DNA of 64,000 bases, taken from Euclidia mi. Taxonomy: Eukaryota > Arthropoda > Insecta > Lepidoptera > Erebidae. The stretch spans positions 94,666,051-94,730,050 of the forward strand of contig OX123182.2 in NCBI GenBank assembly GCA_944739405.2, written 5' to 3'. Below, piece after piece: positions 12,271-23,735 of this stretch. The position numbers and the translations under genes were made by a program. Numbering within the stretch: position 1 is the first letter of the stretch; each line of letters starts with the position of its first letter. The notes beneath the pieces were generated by a model. It had not been told where the DNA came from and ran no database searches. It saw nothing but the letters and a program-made list of their open reading frames with translations.

Positions 12271-15200
12271 TCAAAATTCTTGGTCGGGCAAGGGGCAGAT
12301 GGTGTTGAAGGCACGGCGAATGGTGCCTTTCTTCGTCTTCAGTTCTGCTACCCTCGTCACGCCGTACACGCCAGGATACGTCCTCAGGACCCGGCCCAAC
12401 GACCATAGAAGAGGCGGCATTGTTCTGTCCTTGATTAGGACTAAGGAACCCGGCTTCAGTTCACCTCTGGAAACAAACCACTTGGACTTTGCCTGAAGCA
12501 GAGAAGTATATTCGTTATGAAATCTGCTCCAGAAGTGCTGCCTGATGTATTGTATTCTTCTCCAGCGATCCAGCCGCGTGATGTTAGCTTCGGTCACCTG
12601 AGAATACGGTACAGTTAAAAGTGGTCGTCCAATTAGGAAGTGAGAAGGAGTGAGCGCCGTAAAATCGTAAGGGTCTGATGAAAGGGGAGTAAGAGGACGC
12701 GAGTTTAAACTGCTTCGATCTGTGTGAGGCTAAGTAGCCGTTTTAAATGATGCTTACAAGATTTTACTGCAGCTTCAGTTAAAGAATTGAAATGCGGACT
12801 ATAAGCAGGAGTAAAATTAAATTCAATGCCCTCCTGAGCTATCTCAGTTGCAACATTCGATGATTGCAAGAACTTAAACATCTCGTTCGATGCACCGACG
12901 AAATTCGTGCCATTATCAGACGTAATACTTTGAGGTTTGCCTCGACGAGCCACGAAACGATGTAAAGCAGCCATGTAAGCTTCAGTGGTAAGGTCAGAGA
13001 CAAGCTCCAGATGTACGGTTTTCACTGCCGCGCAAACAAAGATGCTTATATAGGATTTAGTAAGTTCGCAAACGCGACCTTTGCGATCAGCTACCAACAC
13101 TGGCCCGGCATAGTCAACATAGCAGTTCAAAAAAGGAAATTCGAAATGAGTCCTCGACTGAGGCAATTGACCCATTATCGGCTGTACGTTCTGTGCCTTA
13201 TGTCTGAAACATTTAAGACATTTATTCACGACAAATCTAGACAGGTTTCTACCACCTAGAGGCCAATAAGTTTGTCTAATGTGCGACAAAAGTAGCTGAG
13301 GGCCGGCATGTAGTAATTTTAAATGTTGCATTTGAAATAGAAGCCTGGTAAATATATGCTTGCTACATAATAAATGGATGGATGTTTCACATTAAAATCG
13401 TAAGGTGAATTATCAAGCCTCCTCCCCACGCGGATGAGGTGACCGTCATCAATAAATGGAGTTAAAGGAAGCATTCTACTATTGAGTGGCAATTTTAGAT
13501 ATAAGTTTTTTATATTCTTCAGGAAACATCTCGAGTTGCGAAAAATGTATAATTAAATCTAGTGATTTCTGTAATTCTTTTGTTGAAAGATTGCCACACA
13601 ACTTGTCTTTACCTTTTGAATTGTAGATGAATCTTTGTACATAAGCAACTATTCCTACTATTTTTGTTAAACTAGAATAATTTAATAATAAGTTAGATAT
13701 GAGAGATGAATGAATGGCCTGGTCTGAATGGTTAATACTGTATGAATGATTCTCACTACTATCACTAATGAAATGAGATACTACGTCCGGCAAATCATGT
13801 TTCTCTTTGTTTGGCATTTTGGGCCATTCATTATGATTTTTAAGTAAGAAGGACGGTCCAGACCACCACAGAGGCGTGTCACCGATAATACCGGCACTGC
13901 CACCTCGGGAAACAAGATCAGCCGGGTTGTCCTTCGACGGTACGTAGCTCCAAGTGTGCCCATAAGTACTTTCTTGTATTTCATTGACTCTATTTTTGAC
14001 AAAAGGTTTCAGTTGGTTAGAAGATGTAGAGAGCCAACCTAAGACTATGGTGGAATCACACCAGAATCTACATCTACTTATAGGTATGGTAAGCGAGTTC
14101 TGAACCTTCGTACACAGTCTTGCACCCAACAACGCACCACAGAGCTCGAGTCTTGGCATTGTTGTTGGTTTGATCGGTGCTACATGATTTTTTGATACTA
14201 GGAGCTGTACTTTAAAGGACCCGATGCTATCACTTGAACGGATATAAACGCAAGCACCATATGCCTTCTCAGACGCATCTGTAAAGACATGAATTTCATG
14301 CATAATAGAGTCTTCACACAAAACCCATCGAGGAATTTTTAAGTTATTAAAATGAGTTATATTGCTTTCAAAAGTAGACCAAAGGCCTTTTAATTCTATT
14401 GATATGTCATCATCCCAGTCATACTTGTCTAACCACAGACGTTGCATTACAATTTTTGCATGGACAACGCACGGACCTACGAGGCCCAAAGGGTCAAATA
14501 TCTGACTGATGACCGACTGCACATGACGTTTAGTGACTTTAGCTGTAGGCAAAATATAAATAGTATATGTGAGCAAATCAGTGTCACAAACCCAGTTGAG
14601 ACCTAGGGTTTTCGATAACGATGAATTGAAACCTTGTTCAGAGAATTGCAATAAGTTGTTTGATTCATTGCTATTTGAAATTTGTCTCAGTATTTCGGGA
14701 TTATAAGATCGCCATTTGCGAAGGTTAAATCTAGCTGCGCCTAGAACTGAGTGAACCTGTTTCGAAATTTCGACAGCTTCTCCTATACTTCCCCCTCCAC
14801 TCAAATAGTCATCAACGTAAAAGTCTCTCCGTATGGCTGATTGAACACGAATATATTCTAAGCCATCAGCCAGACTAACTAGACACTTAGTCGCTAAATA
14901 AGGTGCAGAAGCAGTACCGTATGTAACCGTATTTAAGGTATATGTCCTCAGTGGTTCGGATGGGTCAAAGCGAAAGATAATTTTTTGAAGAGAACGTTGC
15001 GAAGGATTTAAATTTATGGCCCTGTAAATTTTTCTACGTCACCAGAGACCACGTACTTATGTTGACGAAAACGCATTAAAATACTAAATAAGTCGTCTTG
15101 TACTACGGGACCGACCATCTGGATGTCGTTAAGCGACACGCCCGAACTACGAACTAGTAGCGGCAGATGCGTCGAATACTACGCGTAGTTGTGTAGTGGT

Positions 15201-15613
15201 ACTAGAGCTACGCAGAACTCCATGATGTGGAATATAATGATTGATCACGTATTCAGATGAAGAAGTACAGTCTGAAAGAGAATCTAACTTCATGTGACCT
15301 AGTCGTTCATACTCTCGCATAAACTCTAAATATTTATTTTTAAACATACTATCGCGCTTAAATCTGCGTTCTAAGGATAGAAAACGTTTTTTAGCATTTT
15401 CGTAGGACTTTTTTTTAATGGCATCATGTCACTAAATTTACCATCAGCTTCGCGAACGGTATTTTGAAAAAAATGCTGTTCACACATTTTTCCTCTAAGG
15501 AAAGTGAATGTTTTGATGCAACATTGTCAAGCTCCCAAAATTGAATAAGGTCAGGAGTGACATTAGAATGATGGCAATAATTTAAATTTGTAGGATTAGA
15601 CTGATGTGAAATA
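12271..15613 (-). pseudogene. BEL/Pao pol (RT-RNase H-integrase), copy B, frameshifted
   Basis: RT catalytic YVDDY is at 14,805-14,819. The long frame 13,479-14,804 runs from just after YVDD through RNase H to the start of the integrase zinc-binding region. The frame 12,705-13,331 holds that zinc region and the integrase core (DNGTNF, and the Glu in SLTEAAVKS). The frame 12,271-12,597 holds the DUF5641-like tail. A deletion of about 46 bp near 12,728, compared with A and C, joins the core to downstream sequence out of register. The RT motif A frameshift (near 15,035) and the missing T near 15,487 are shared with A. Confidence 0.88.
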
Positions 15614-17413
15614 CTACCTACCTGATACTAGCCAACCGAATTTTGTTTCGCACAGTTTAGGTAAATTCTTTCCTAAATTTATTGTATTGTTGCCTATGAC
15701 ATTCCAAAAAACTTCAGCCCCTACCAGGATACCTACAGCCGACGGAACGTTAGAGTTCGGGTCTGCTAGACTAAGGCCTGAAGGTATAGGGACGTGGTTG
15801 ATGGGCACAAATGAAGATGGTTGAACCTTTGTGATTTCCGGCAAAATATAACACTCGATATCGACAGTAAAGGCACAGCATAAAGACTCTATTGTTAGGT
15901 GACAAGACTGTGTACTGGTAGATATGTGATTATTAATACCCATTACCTTGGTGCTCGTACCGCGAAGTGCCACACCCAGTTTCTTTGTAAGACTCTGCGT
16001 TATAAAGTTTGCCGTACTACCGTTGCCCAGCAATAGGCGCGCAGTGTACTTCTTACCCGTCGCGCTGATCACGTTCACCATGGCTGTGGACAGTAAAACA
16101 TGCGCAGAAGTAGCAAGCTGCAGCGAATTGGCTGATAGCACAACATTTGACGTAGTAGGCGTAGCAGAAAGCATAGCGGAAGGCAAAGTGTTTGGAATTG
16201 ATTGCTGCTTATCTAAATGTAAAAGTGTATTGTGCTTTATTTTGCAATATTTGCAATGAGAAAGCTTGCATTGTTTAGCATTATGTCCAAAGTGTAAACA
16301 GTTAAAACAAACGTTGTAATCATTCGCCTTTTGTATGCGATTTTCTACAGTTAAATTTCTAAAAGATTGACATTTAAATAATGTATGAGCTTGGGAGCAA
16401 AGCAGACATTTAAAATGTGTGCTTGATTTTTTCTTAGTATTAATGTTTTGTTTACTAATATTATTATTTAATGCGATAATAGTATGAGCAGAATCATTGT
16501 TCGATTCTATGGACTCCAACCAATCTGCTTTCCTGTTTAGAAAAGAACAAAATTGAGATAAAGTGGGTTCATCTTTTAAACTATTATTTCTATATTCTTC
16601 CCAATCACGGCTAGTTGTGTGGTCTAATTTCTTTGTCATAATATATATAACTATACTATCCCAATATTGAGTGGGCTGGTTTAATGTAGTGAGTGCCCTA
16701 ATATTTTTATTTAAAATGTCTACGAGATGTCTTATAGAATTACTAGACTCCGTAGATATTGGCTCGACTTCAAATATAGCTTGTAAATGATTGTTTAATA
16801 AAATTCTGTTGTTGTTGAAACGCTCACACAACAAATCCCATGCGATTTTGTACTGATCAGCCTTAAAATCAATATTTTTAATTATCAAGGCTGCATTGCC
16901 CTGCAATGATGCTCGCAAGTAATGAAACTTGTTAATATCACTGATACTAGAATTATCGTGAATCAATGACGTAAATGTGTCCCTAAACTCGAGCCAGCAC
17001 TGGTAGTTGCCGTCAAAGTGAGGCAAATCAATTTTCGGCAAACGAACAAAGCTATTTGAATGTTGTGCACCTGAGTCAGCATCTTTGAAGCCCGCCTCGG
17101 ACCCAGCACCATTGCGCGAAGTGCCGAGTAGACTGCGTGCAAGGGCCACCAGGCTGAAGTACTGGCGGTCGAATTCCTTGCGTTCAAGTAAGGCCGCGTC
17201 GGTGTCATCAACGAGCACTTCAATTTGCGTCTGTAAATCGTCGAATTCGTTTTATAAGTTTTCGAATTTGTTAAAACGTTCTTCCAGATCTAAACGCTGC
17301 ATCTCAGATATGCTGTTACTACTACTAACTAAAGTTAAATAATTATTAAATATTGTAAGCTTTGACTTTATTGAGCTACGTTTTCTAGATAAAACTTTAA
17401 TATTTTCTGACAT
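15614..17413 (-). pseudogene. BEL/Pao Gag-protease, copy B (nearly complete)
   Basis: The ATG at 17,411-17,413 starts MSENIKVL. A stop (TAA for the Tyr codon seen in C) interrupts the frame near 17,250, and the reading frame continues as 534 codons from 17,218. Contents in order: a DUF1759-like Gag segment (LPKIDLPHFDGNYQCW), zinc knuckles including an intact CX2CX4HX4C (CFNCLHFGHNAKQC), then the retropepsin-like domain with Gly in place of the catalytic Asp (16,025-16,027). It ends at TAG 15,614-15,616. B is the only copy with the intact knuckle Cys. Confidence 0.88.
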
Positions 17414-17964
17414 TCTGTAGCAATAAACTTGTTTTGCAAGCTAAATACAAAAGAATAAAGTTATAAAACGTAAACAAAAGAACAGCTGTGCGAATACAAA
17501 AGGATCGTTACGAACGGACAATGTAAGGTCAAGGTCAATCGCTCAATCCGTATGTACTTAACTTACAAAACGGTTGAATTTGAATTAAATACATTATTTT
17601 GTAGTTTAGAGCATATATGGAACACTAAATATAGTAAACGCAAATAAATGGAAGTGTATGAAAGTTAAATGCAACGAAAAAGTATCGAGAAAGTTCGAGA
17701 AAGATTTTAACGGCTTGAAAAGAAGCAGAGAAATGACTAATTGGAACGAATACACTTAAATACCGCACGTATACTCCCAGAAAATTACTCCAGCTTCCCT
17801 GAAGACGATGCATGCTGCAGCAGGAACGACTTCTTTCTTCAAATTTGCGCCGTCACGGTCGAAGTCCAAGTGACAGCAAAATGGCGTTGACGAAGTTAAT
17901 TTTTAACTTTAAGATGCTTGATGTACGCGCGAAGGACCACTGGATCTCTTCAAAGTTGAGGAAA
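17414..17964 (-). other. Leader region upstream of Gag, copy B
   Basis: Untranslated sequence between the Gag ATG and the inverted 3' end, matched by 62,327-62,875. I could not find a 5' LTR in the expected (minus) orientation, nor a clear primer-binding site starting TGG. On the plus strand, a frame beginning at 17,812 runs without a stop into the inverted integrase tail. The 16 bases ATCTCTTCAAAGTTGA at 17,945-17,960 also occur near 3,551 in the antisense direction of pol. Confidence 0.6.
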
Positions 17965-18201
17965 ACTTCTCTGCTTCAGGCAAAGTCCAAGTGGTTTGTT
18001 TCCAGAGGTGAACTGAAGCCGGGTTCCTTAGTCCTAATCAAGGACAGAACAATGCCGCCTCTTCTATGGTCGTTGGGTCGGGTCCTGAGGACGTATCCTG
18101 GCGTAGACGGCATGACGAGGGTAGCAGAACTGAAGACGAAGAAAGGCACCATTCGCCGTGCCTTCAACACCATCTGCCCCTTGCCCGACCAAGAATTTTG
18201 A
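17965..18201 (+). pseudogene. Inverted copy of BEL integrase C-terminal tail (unit B)
   Basis: The plus strand encodes the last ~78 codons of the BEL polyprotein (LLQAKSKWFVSRG to CPLPDQEF, DUF5641-like), opposite in orientation to the rest of pol. It is in frame with leader-derived codons from 17,812, giving a 129-codon chimeric frame. Together with the following LTR it forms the right arm (17,965-18,484) of an inverted repeat whose left arm is 12,007-12,507. Confidence 0.85.
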
Positions 18202-18223
18202 AGATCCTTCAACCCGGGGAATA

Positions 18224-18530
18224 TGTCGGCGCCTGACGTCACAGGGACGACTGCGGGTGCAGTCGTCCCTGTGACGACGGGGCGGACCTCGAGACGGCGA
18301 CGGTGCGCGGCGCCTGCGCACCACACTCCGCAACCGACACTCGCTCGGAACCCCCATACGCGACGCACTGACCGCGGGCACTTTTATTATTCACAATAAT
18401 TTGTACTCGGTGTTCATGTTAATTAAACTTTATATTTATTATACAGTCCACTGCTTTATTTATTGTCCCGTAAAGGCCTATCCGGTGCGCGGCGCACCCG
18501 CAGTCGTCCCGGTGACGTCAGGCGCCGACA
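18224..18530 (+). repeat. Inverted LTR with long terminal inverted repeats (unit B)
   Basis: Begins TGTCGGCGCC right after the same CCCGGGGAATA tract, and ends GGCGCCGACA. The first and last ~38 bases are reverse complements, far more than the 2-6 bp TG...CA ends usual for LTRs, and each end carries TGACGTCA or a one-base variant. Length 307 bp. The interior includes TTATTATTCACAAT and AATTAAACTTTATAT, suitable AT-rich polyadenylation territory. The right end abuts GTGTATGTGTG flank shared with unit C. Confidence 0.75.
18238..18275. repeat. Perfect 17-bp hairpin inside the unit B LTR
   Basis: GTCACAGGGACGACTGC, loop GGGT, then the exact reverse complement. The other LTR copies have GGCGCG-type sequence where the second arm lies, so the arm is a local inverted duplication found only here. 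Confidence 0.85.
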
Positions 18531-19195
18531 GTGTATGTGTGCAACGTATGGCCACAAATGAACAAATACGTGCATGTGTGCTAAACAAACTAGTCGATAT
18601 TCCTCTGAAATGCTATTATTTGTTGTTGTGGTTTGTGGTAAACTAGTCTGTTTACTATTTACTAGCTGTCGACCGCAGATTTGCCGATGGTACATTTCAA
18701 ATAAGATGTAAGAAATACAATATTATAAAAAGCAGCGTCATTATTACAAATTATGGCCGTGTTGCTTGGATATTCATTTTTTTATTTATTTAATATTAAA
18801 ACAACATAACATAACATAACTTCACGTCTTTTTATCCCCGAAGGGGTAGGCAGAGGTGTATTACATACCCACATTGAAACAACGTCTTACATTAAATGCT
18901 GAGATATTTGACATGTGTTTTTATACTTCAAGCAGGCGCGCGGTCTTTTGTAACGGGAGCGGTCGCGCGTATCTTAAAGACTACATACATTGACTCACGC
19001 CTGTTTCTCCGAAAGGGTAGGCAGCGGCATATTGGCCTAACGGCCAGTGTTTTGATCCCATGTGATAGGTGGCGAGCCTATTGCCGCTTATCGGGATGTG
19101 TTATGTTTATGTTTGCCAGAGCCTCGTCCGTTGATCGGCAGGTGCACCACTTGCAGGTGAGGTTGGCTTGGGACACTAAGACTAACCTAACTTAA
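18531..19195. repeat. Right flank of unit B with SINE 3' fragments
   Basis: Shared with 63,429-64,000. Contains an (AACAT)n run near 18,800-18,820, a minus-strand SINE 3' end at about 18,828-18,875 (CCCCGAAGGGGTAGGCAGAGG), and part of a second SINE-like tail at about 18,988-19,110 (TCCGAAAGGGTAGGCAGCGG). No gene is evident. Confidence 0.65.
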
Positions 19196-20250
19196 AGACG
19201 ACTTGGACATTTAAGGGATATAAAATAACAAATAACCATAAAATCGTTTATTATTAAGTTTACAAATTATCGTTTATTATTTAAGTTAGTAATAGGAATC
19301 AAAATGTAATGGTTTTTCTTTAATTCAAATGATTATCATAATATTTAGACAGTTTTGTTTTCTTTATGAATATAACAATGTAAACGTACTAATTATTATG
19401 AAATTATCAAATACAATAATAGACATATATTTTAGGACACATGAAAAACAAAATTATAAAATAAAAAAATATGTCATCTTCTTGTAATTGTGTGATTATC
19501 TAAGAATCGCTAGAAGGCCTTCATATAAAAAATACAAATAAAGCACCAAATTGGTTACAAAAAAAACAATCTACACACAGGGTCGCGCGTAAACTTTTCG
19601 ACGACGGGCGCGTGTAGTCGTTTCGACTGCTGCGCCGCGACTAAAACAAAAGTTAATTAAACACGCGACTGGTGGAGAGAAGAGTCTTTGCGATGTTACA
19701 AAAGTAAAAAGAAGTAGATATGTTATAGGCGTACCAAAAGCAGGACGCTAAACATAAGCCAGTTGGCAAGTCTGACATATGTATGTGTGACGTAGCGAGC
19801 CGGCGTCAAAGTGAAACTGACACATCTTGTCAGCCGAAAATAAAATAAAATATGGAGTTATCGATGTGTGCGTTAGTGTACCGTTTCTACGGATTGATTA
19901 CTTACGTAGGAAACGTATCTACCTTTTTCTTGTAATATCATTGGGTATATGGCTCATTTTGTTAATAATGAACTAAGAACAGGGTACTTAAAATAAGAAA
20001 GATTTCTAACTAAAATATTAGGAATATTGTAAACAAAAAACGTTTCAAATGCGGTCGATTCGACGCCGCGCGCCTTCTTAAAGGTTAAACACCTATACTA
20101 CAACACAAGTTTAGGTCTGCATGTTCTTAGTGTCCGTTGATTGAATGTTTATAAAATTACAAAATATAACCAACAATCATTTTGCGATCAATAGGGTTGC
20201 CAGTCTCTATTAACATTGGGTTGCTTATTCCAATCAATTTCTTCCAATCT
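19196..20250. other. No gene seen
   Basis: AT-rich intergenic DNA with one CpG-rich patch at about 19,580-19,670 and another at 19,790-19,850. No frame longer than ~60 codons carries a recognisable motif. Confidence 0.5.
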
Positions 20251-20492
20251 GCCTCCGTGGTCCAGTGGATAGCGTATGCGACTGCTGATCGAAGGTCCCA
20301 GGTTCGTTTCCCGGGTCGGGCAAAGTGTTACTGGTTTTTTCCGAATTCTCAGTAGCACGGAGTCTGGTCATGTGCCCGGTCACGGCACTATGCTCGCCCC
20401 CTATTACGTGGGACAAAAATATTCATGGCGAAATGTGGCTTTAATATTACAACCTCTGCCTTCCCCTTCGGAGATACAGACGTGAGTCTATA
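20251..20492 (+). mobile_element. tRNA-derived SINE
   Basis: Starts GCCTCCGTGGTCCAGTGGAT (A box) with B box AGGTTCGTTTCCC, then the family body (CAAAGTGTTACTGG, CTCAGTAGCACGGAG, CATGTGCCCGGTCACGGC) and the 3' end CCTCTGCCTTCCCCTTCGGAG. It is followed by repeated AAATAAAATAAA. Several substitutions compared with the other copies suggest an old or different subfamily. Confidence 0.83.
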
Positions 20493-22604
20493 AATAAAAT
20501 AAATAATTTCCTCAAACAATAGCTTTTCTTATTCTAAAAAAAATATTCGTTAAAGTCAAAATCTTAAGTAGTGCGGTCTTTAGAAATGTTCTAAATCAAT
20601 TTAAGTAAACAAAGTTATTTTCTGTTTTAATCTAAGATTTTGTCTAAGAGACTTTCAGAGAGAAAAGTGTTGATAGTGATAAAAAGTTGTAGTCACTTCT
20701 TGTTAGTTTTATTGAAAAAATAGGACTGTAGGCATTCCAGACAATGTTTAGAGACTAACTTCGGATTTCTGTATTGTTTTATGAAAGTGTATTTGGATTT
20801 ATCCGGCCGTTTCGCCGTTTAACACTTTGTGTGATCCACTAACCATTATTTTATGTTCGAGTGTTCAATGTAATTTTGTCCGCGATACAGGCTTTATTCT
20901 CAGTGCGTAAGTCGTCTTTTCAATTAAATACCAATTAAATCATCTAGAATAGTAGAAAATTTAACCTCCGTGAATTAATTTAAATTTCAGTAGTTTCAAT
21001 ATTTGCGAAAAGGTCACAGTTGATCAAATATTTTACAAAATGCAAAAAATAACATGCTAAGTAGTATACATAAGTATATACATGCAAAATTGTTTTTGTT
21101 CTTCTTATATGTCGTAACGGAGCTATATTCTTAGTAGAGTTGTGGTATATTTCTTGTGTGGAGATAAGTAGTTAAGAGGCTGCAGTGTGTCAGAGACTTT
21201 TTATCGCGATCATCGATTCGAGGCAGGCTTAGCCACGGGTGAAGTCTAGTAAAGAATAATAGAAAATAGCACAGTGTCATATTATTGACGATCATAATGT
21301 GCAATAAAAATATATTGTAATATTTACTCATTAAAATTAACTTCATATTATTTTAATATTTAAATATGACAATAAAGTTTTCATTTTCATGGAACATTGG
21401 ACACAGTTATATAATTAACTTATTTGCTTAATATTTTCATATATTTTTAGTACTGGCTCATAACTGAATAAACATTAATGTGTTATTAATGTTTCAACAC
21501 GCGATTACTATGCTTACATGTATTTATCCACTACTGCTATCGAGCCACGTTCTACCAGGCACGATCACTCGGGCAGGTCAGAGAAGACTCCAGTTAAAGG
21601 AACGCCACACTTATTTCCTTCAAACTGGTGACTGTGTAGGCGATTCGCAGTGAATCTCGAAGGCTGACTAGTGTTAACAATAAGAGTTATGCTTCCTTTA
21701 CGTTGACCTTGTTCAGGGTTCTAGACGCTGTAATGGCTGCACGGAAAACCAAGTATGTATGACTGCAAGCGTATTGCTATTATTAGGCAACTGAAGTGCG
21801 GCGTGAATTAGGCTCATATGACTGATGATGCAGATGCTGTCTACTCCGTGAAGACTGCTACTAATGACGTTAGCTCTCACCAATTTGGAGGACAGGGCTG
21901 TGGTGTTCGTCCAGCTAGATATTAAACCAAATCGATAAATATGAATAATATACATATTAACACGCGCGATAAAAAATTAAAGTACTGTATCTCCGTAACG
22001 ACTGTCATAATAGATCTTCATGACAGCCTTGATCGAAGGCTTTACGTCTTCTGTGAAGCACAAATATAGGCAATTGTTGTGACCGGTCAACCATCTTTAA
22101 ACGAGAAGAGATGTATTCGCGCCATTTCAAAATTTTTTTTTTTATTCTCATTTAATCTTTTAGTTTTTAATATAATAGGTATTTTAAGATCGTAATCTTG
22201 TCAAAACGCATATATGTAACCAGTAATCGTTCCATCAAGTGTGACAAAACCTGTACAAACTAAAACTGCAGTAAATAATTATTATGCCAGGTGTACATTA
22301 TTTTGTTTGAAAATATTAAATAAACAACACCTGCTTTGCATACATGTTTTTATAAAAGAATAAATTATTGCATTACACTATGAAATATTATATTTGTGAA
22401 TCTTTAGTTATTCATTAAGTTTTATCGTACATTATCGACACGATATATCATGAACATATTAGTCGCAAACATAATAAATTATGCTTACTAATATTTTTTT
22501 TATACGTGGCGATAGTGCTATTAAAAAATGAATTTCAAATAACTAAATGCAGAATCCGAATAATGATACCTAAATTAAATTGGCTACGTGTAAAAATATC
22601 ATAA

Positions 22605-22710
22605 ATCATCATCCTCCTAGCGTTATCCCAGTTTTAACCCGGGGTCCGCTTTCTAGTCGAACCGGATTTGGCTGAATATTAGCATTTCCGCGGAGCGACT
22701 GCCTGAAAAA
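22605..22710 (-). mobile_element. SINE 3' fragment (family of 34,311-34,684)
   Basis: CATCATCCTCCTAGCGTTATCCCAG through GGATTTGGCTGAATATTAGC and GCGACTGCCTG matches the left part of the full-length copy at 34,311. The tRNA-like head is missing. Confidence 0.7.
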
Positions 22711-22867
22711 TCCTATAAATATCATCAATATCCTTTGGAAATTATGCAAATGGCTCGAGACCTCTACGTAACTTTGCAAGGATTTTCTTAAAAAATTGTC
22801 GCTATTTTAAAATAAATAATGAGACAATAATACTCTCCGGCTAGCCGGAGTGACAATATACGCAAAG

Positions 22868-22970
22868 TGGCTGGAAGCGGCTGGATACGAAGAAAATGGA
22901 GCTCAGTGGCGTGCCATTGGAGAGGCCTATATCCAGCAGTGGACTATAGCAGGCTGATGATGTGGAATGA
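22868..22970 (+). mobile_element. LINE 3' tail fragment
   Basis: Contains GGAGAGGCCTATATCCAGCAGTGGACTATAG followed by GGCTGATGATG, the widespread tail of lepidopteran non-LTR elements. Related tails lie at 31,100-31,170 (plus) and 30,690-30,750 and 37,790-37,890 (minus). Confidence 0.7.
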
Positions 22971-23556
22971 GACTAAGGACATATAAAACGATAGTCTGCC
23001 GGTGTCCTTATACAATATATATGTCAATATAATAAGTTATTTACGTACTAGAGCCATTACGCTTTACAATACTTGTGTTGCTGAACGTCACACATTCTTA
23101 ACAAATGGTTTGGTAAGTCATTATTTTTACTTGAAAAAGATTTACTATTATTTGGCTTTAACTGCTCACTACGCTACTTAGAAGAAAACACCTTACGGGG
23201 CCTTTTAAATAGATAGCATTTATGTGTCTACCTGCGTCGTTTAGTATCCAAGTTCCGGTGATTATAAGATTTATAGAGTGTCTAAGGCAATGTAAAGTTT
23301 ATGAGATAGGATCGTGTGTAAACAAATGTAACACGTATAAATTGAAATTCTTACGATAGATTTTATTGCGGTTTTTTTAAACCTTCTTAGTAGGTTTATT
23401 TACTGTTTTTGTTATTTGTCAATAAACGTTGTTGATCCTACGGTTACAAGATTTGTAAACAAATCAAACTGTGAGAAGGGAAATTAATTCCAAGAAAATT
23501 TGAGTCGTTTAAATTGTTAAGTAATTAATGTCAAGGTGTTGACTGCACGTATAGCG

Positions 23557-23605
23557 TAGTGGTCAAGAGAAGGCATTGGCACTGAATGCGGCTTTGATCG
23601 CCAAA
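23557..23605 (+). repeat. tRNA-like head of a decayed SINE
   Basis: TAGCGTAGTGG resembles an A box and GGCTTTGATCGCC a damaged B box, with spacing as in tRNA-derived SINEs. It does not form a convincing tRNA. Confidence 0.35.
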
Positions 23606-23735
23606 TAGGACAACATTTTGAGTGATTAACATCCAAGATTGTTCTTCAAATTCTTAGTATTCATTGTATTCGTTAACTAAATGTAAAAAATCTCCGCAGC
23701 GCTTGATTTATTTCTACAATAGATGTTGTTATTAA

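Larger units (their letters stand above)
7692..19102 (-). mobile_element. BEL/Pao-containing repeat unit, copy B
   Basis: Begins GTCGTTAAATAGATT, as does unit C at 52,673, and stays alignable with C to the window's end (C 64,000 corresponds to B 19,102), so the right boundary is at or beyond 19,102. Order left to right: non-coding module, 3' LTR-like end, pol, protease and Gag (all minus strand), leader, inverted 3' end with LTR (plus strand), then flank shared with C. Because the shared sequence reaches past the LTR on both sides, B and C are duplicates of a larger unit rather than two independent LTR-to-LTR insertions. Confidence 0.85.
20493..23556. other. Intergenic, scattered repeat fragments
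   Basis: No coding region recognised. A degraded piece at about 21,995-22,090 resembles the middle of the SINE at 34,311-34,684. Confidence 0.45.

Noticed and set aside
17414..17964. A 5' LTR and primer-binding site for copy B
   Set aside because: No sense-orientation repeat of the 3' LTR was found and no convincing TGG-starting site could be matched to a tRNA 3' end.
20251..20325. Possible tRNA gene at the start of the SINE
   Set aside because: It is followed directly by the shared SINE body and tail, so it is the SINE promoter.
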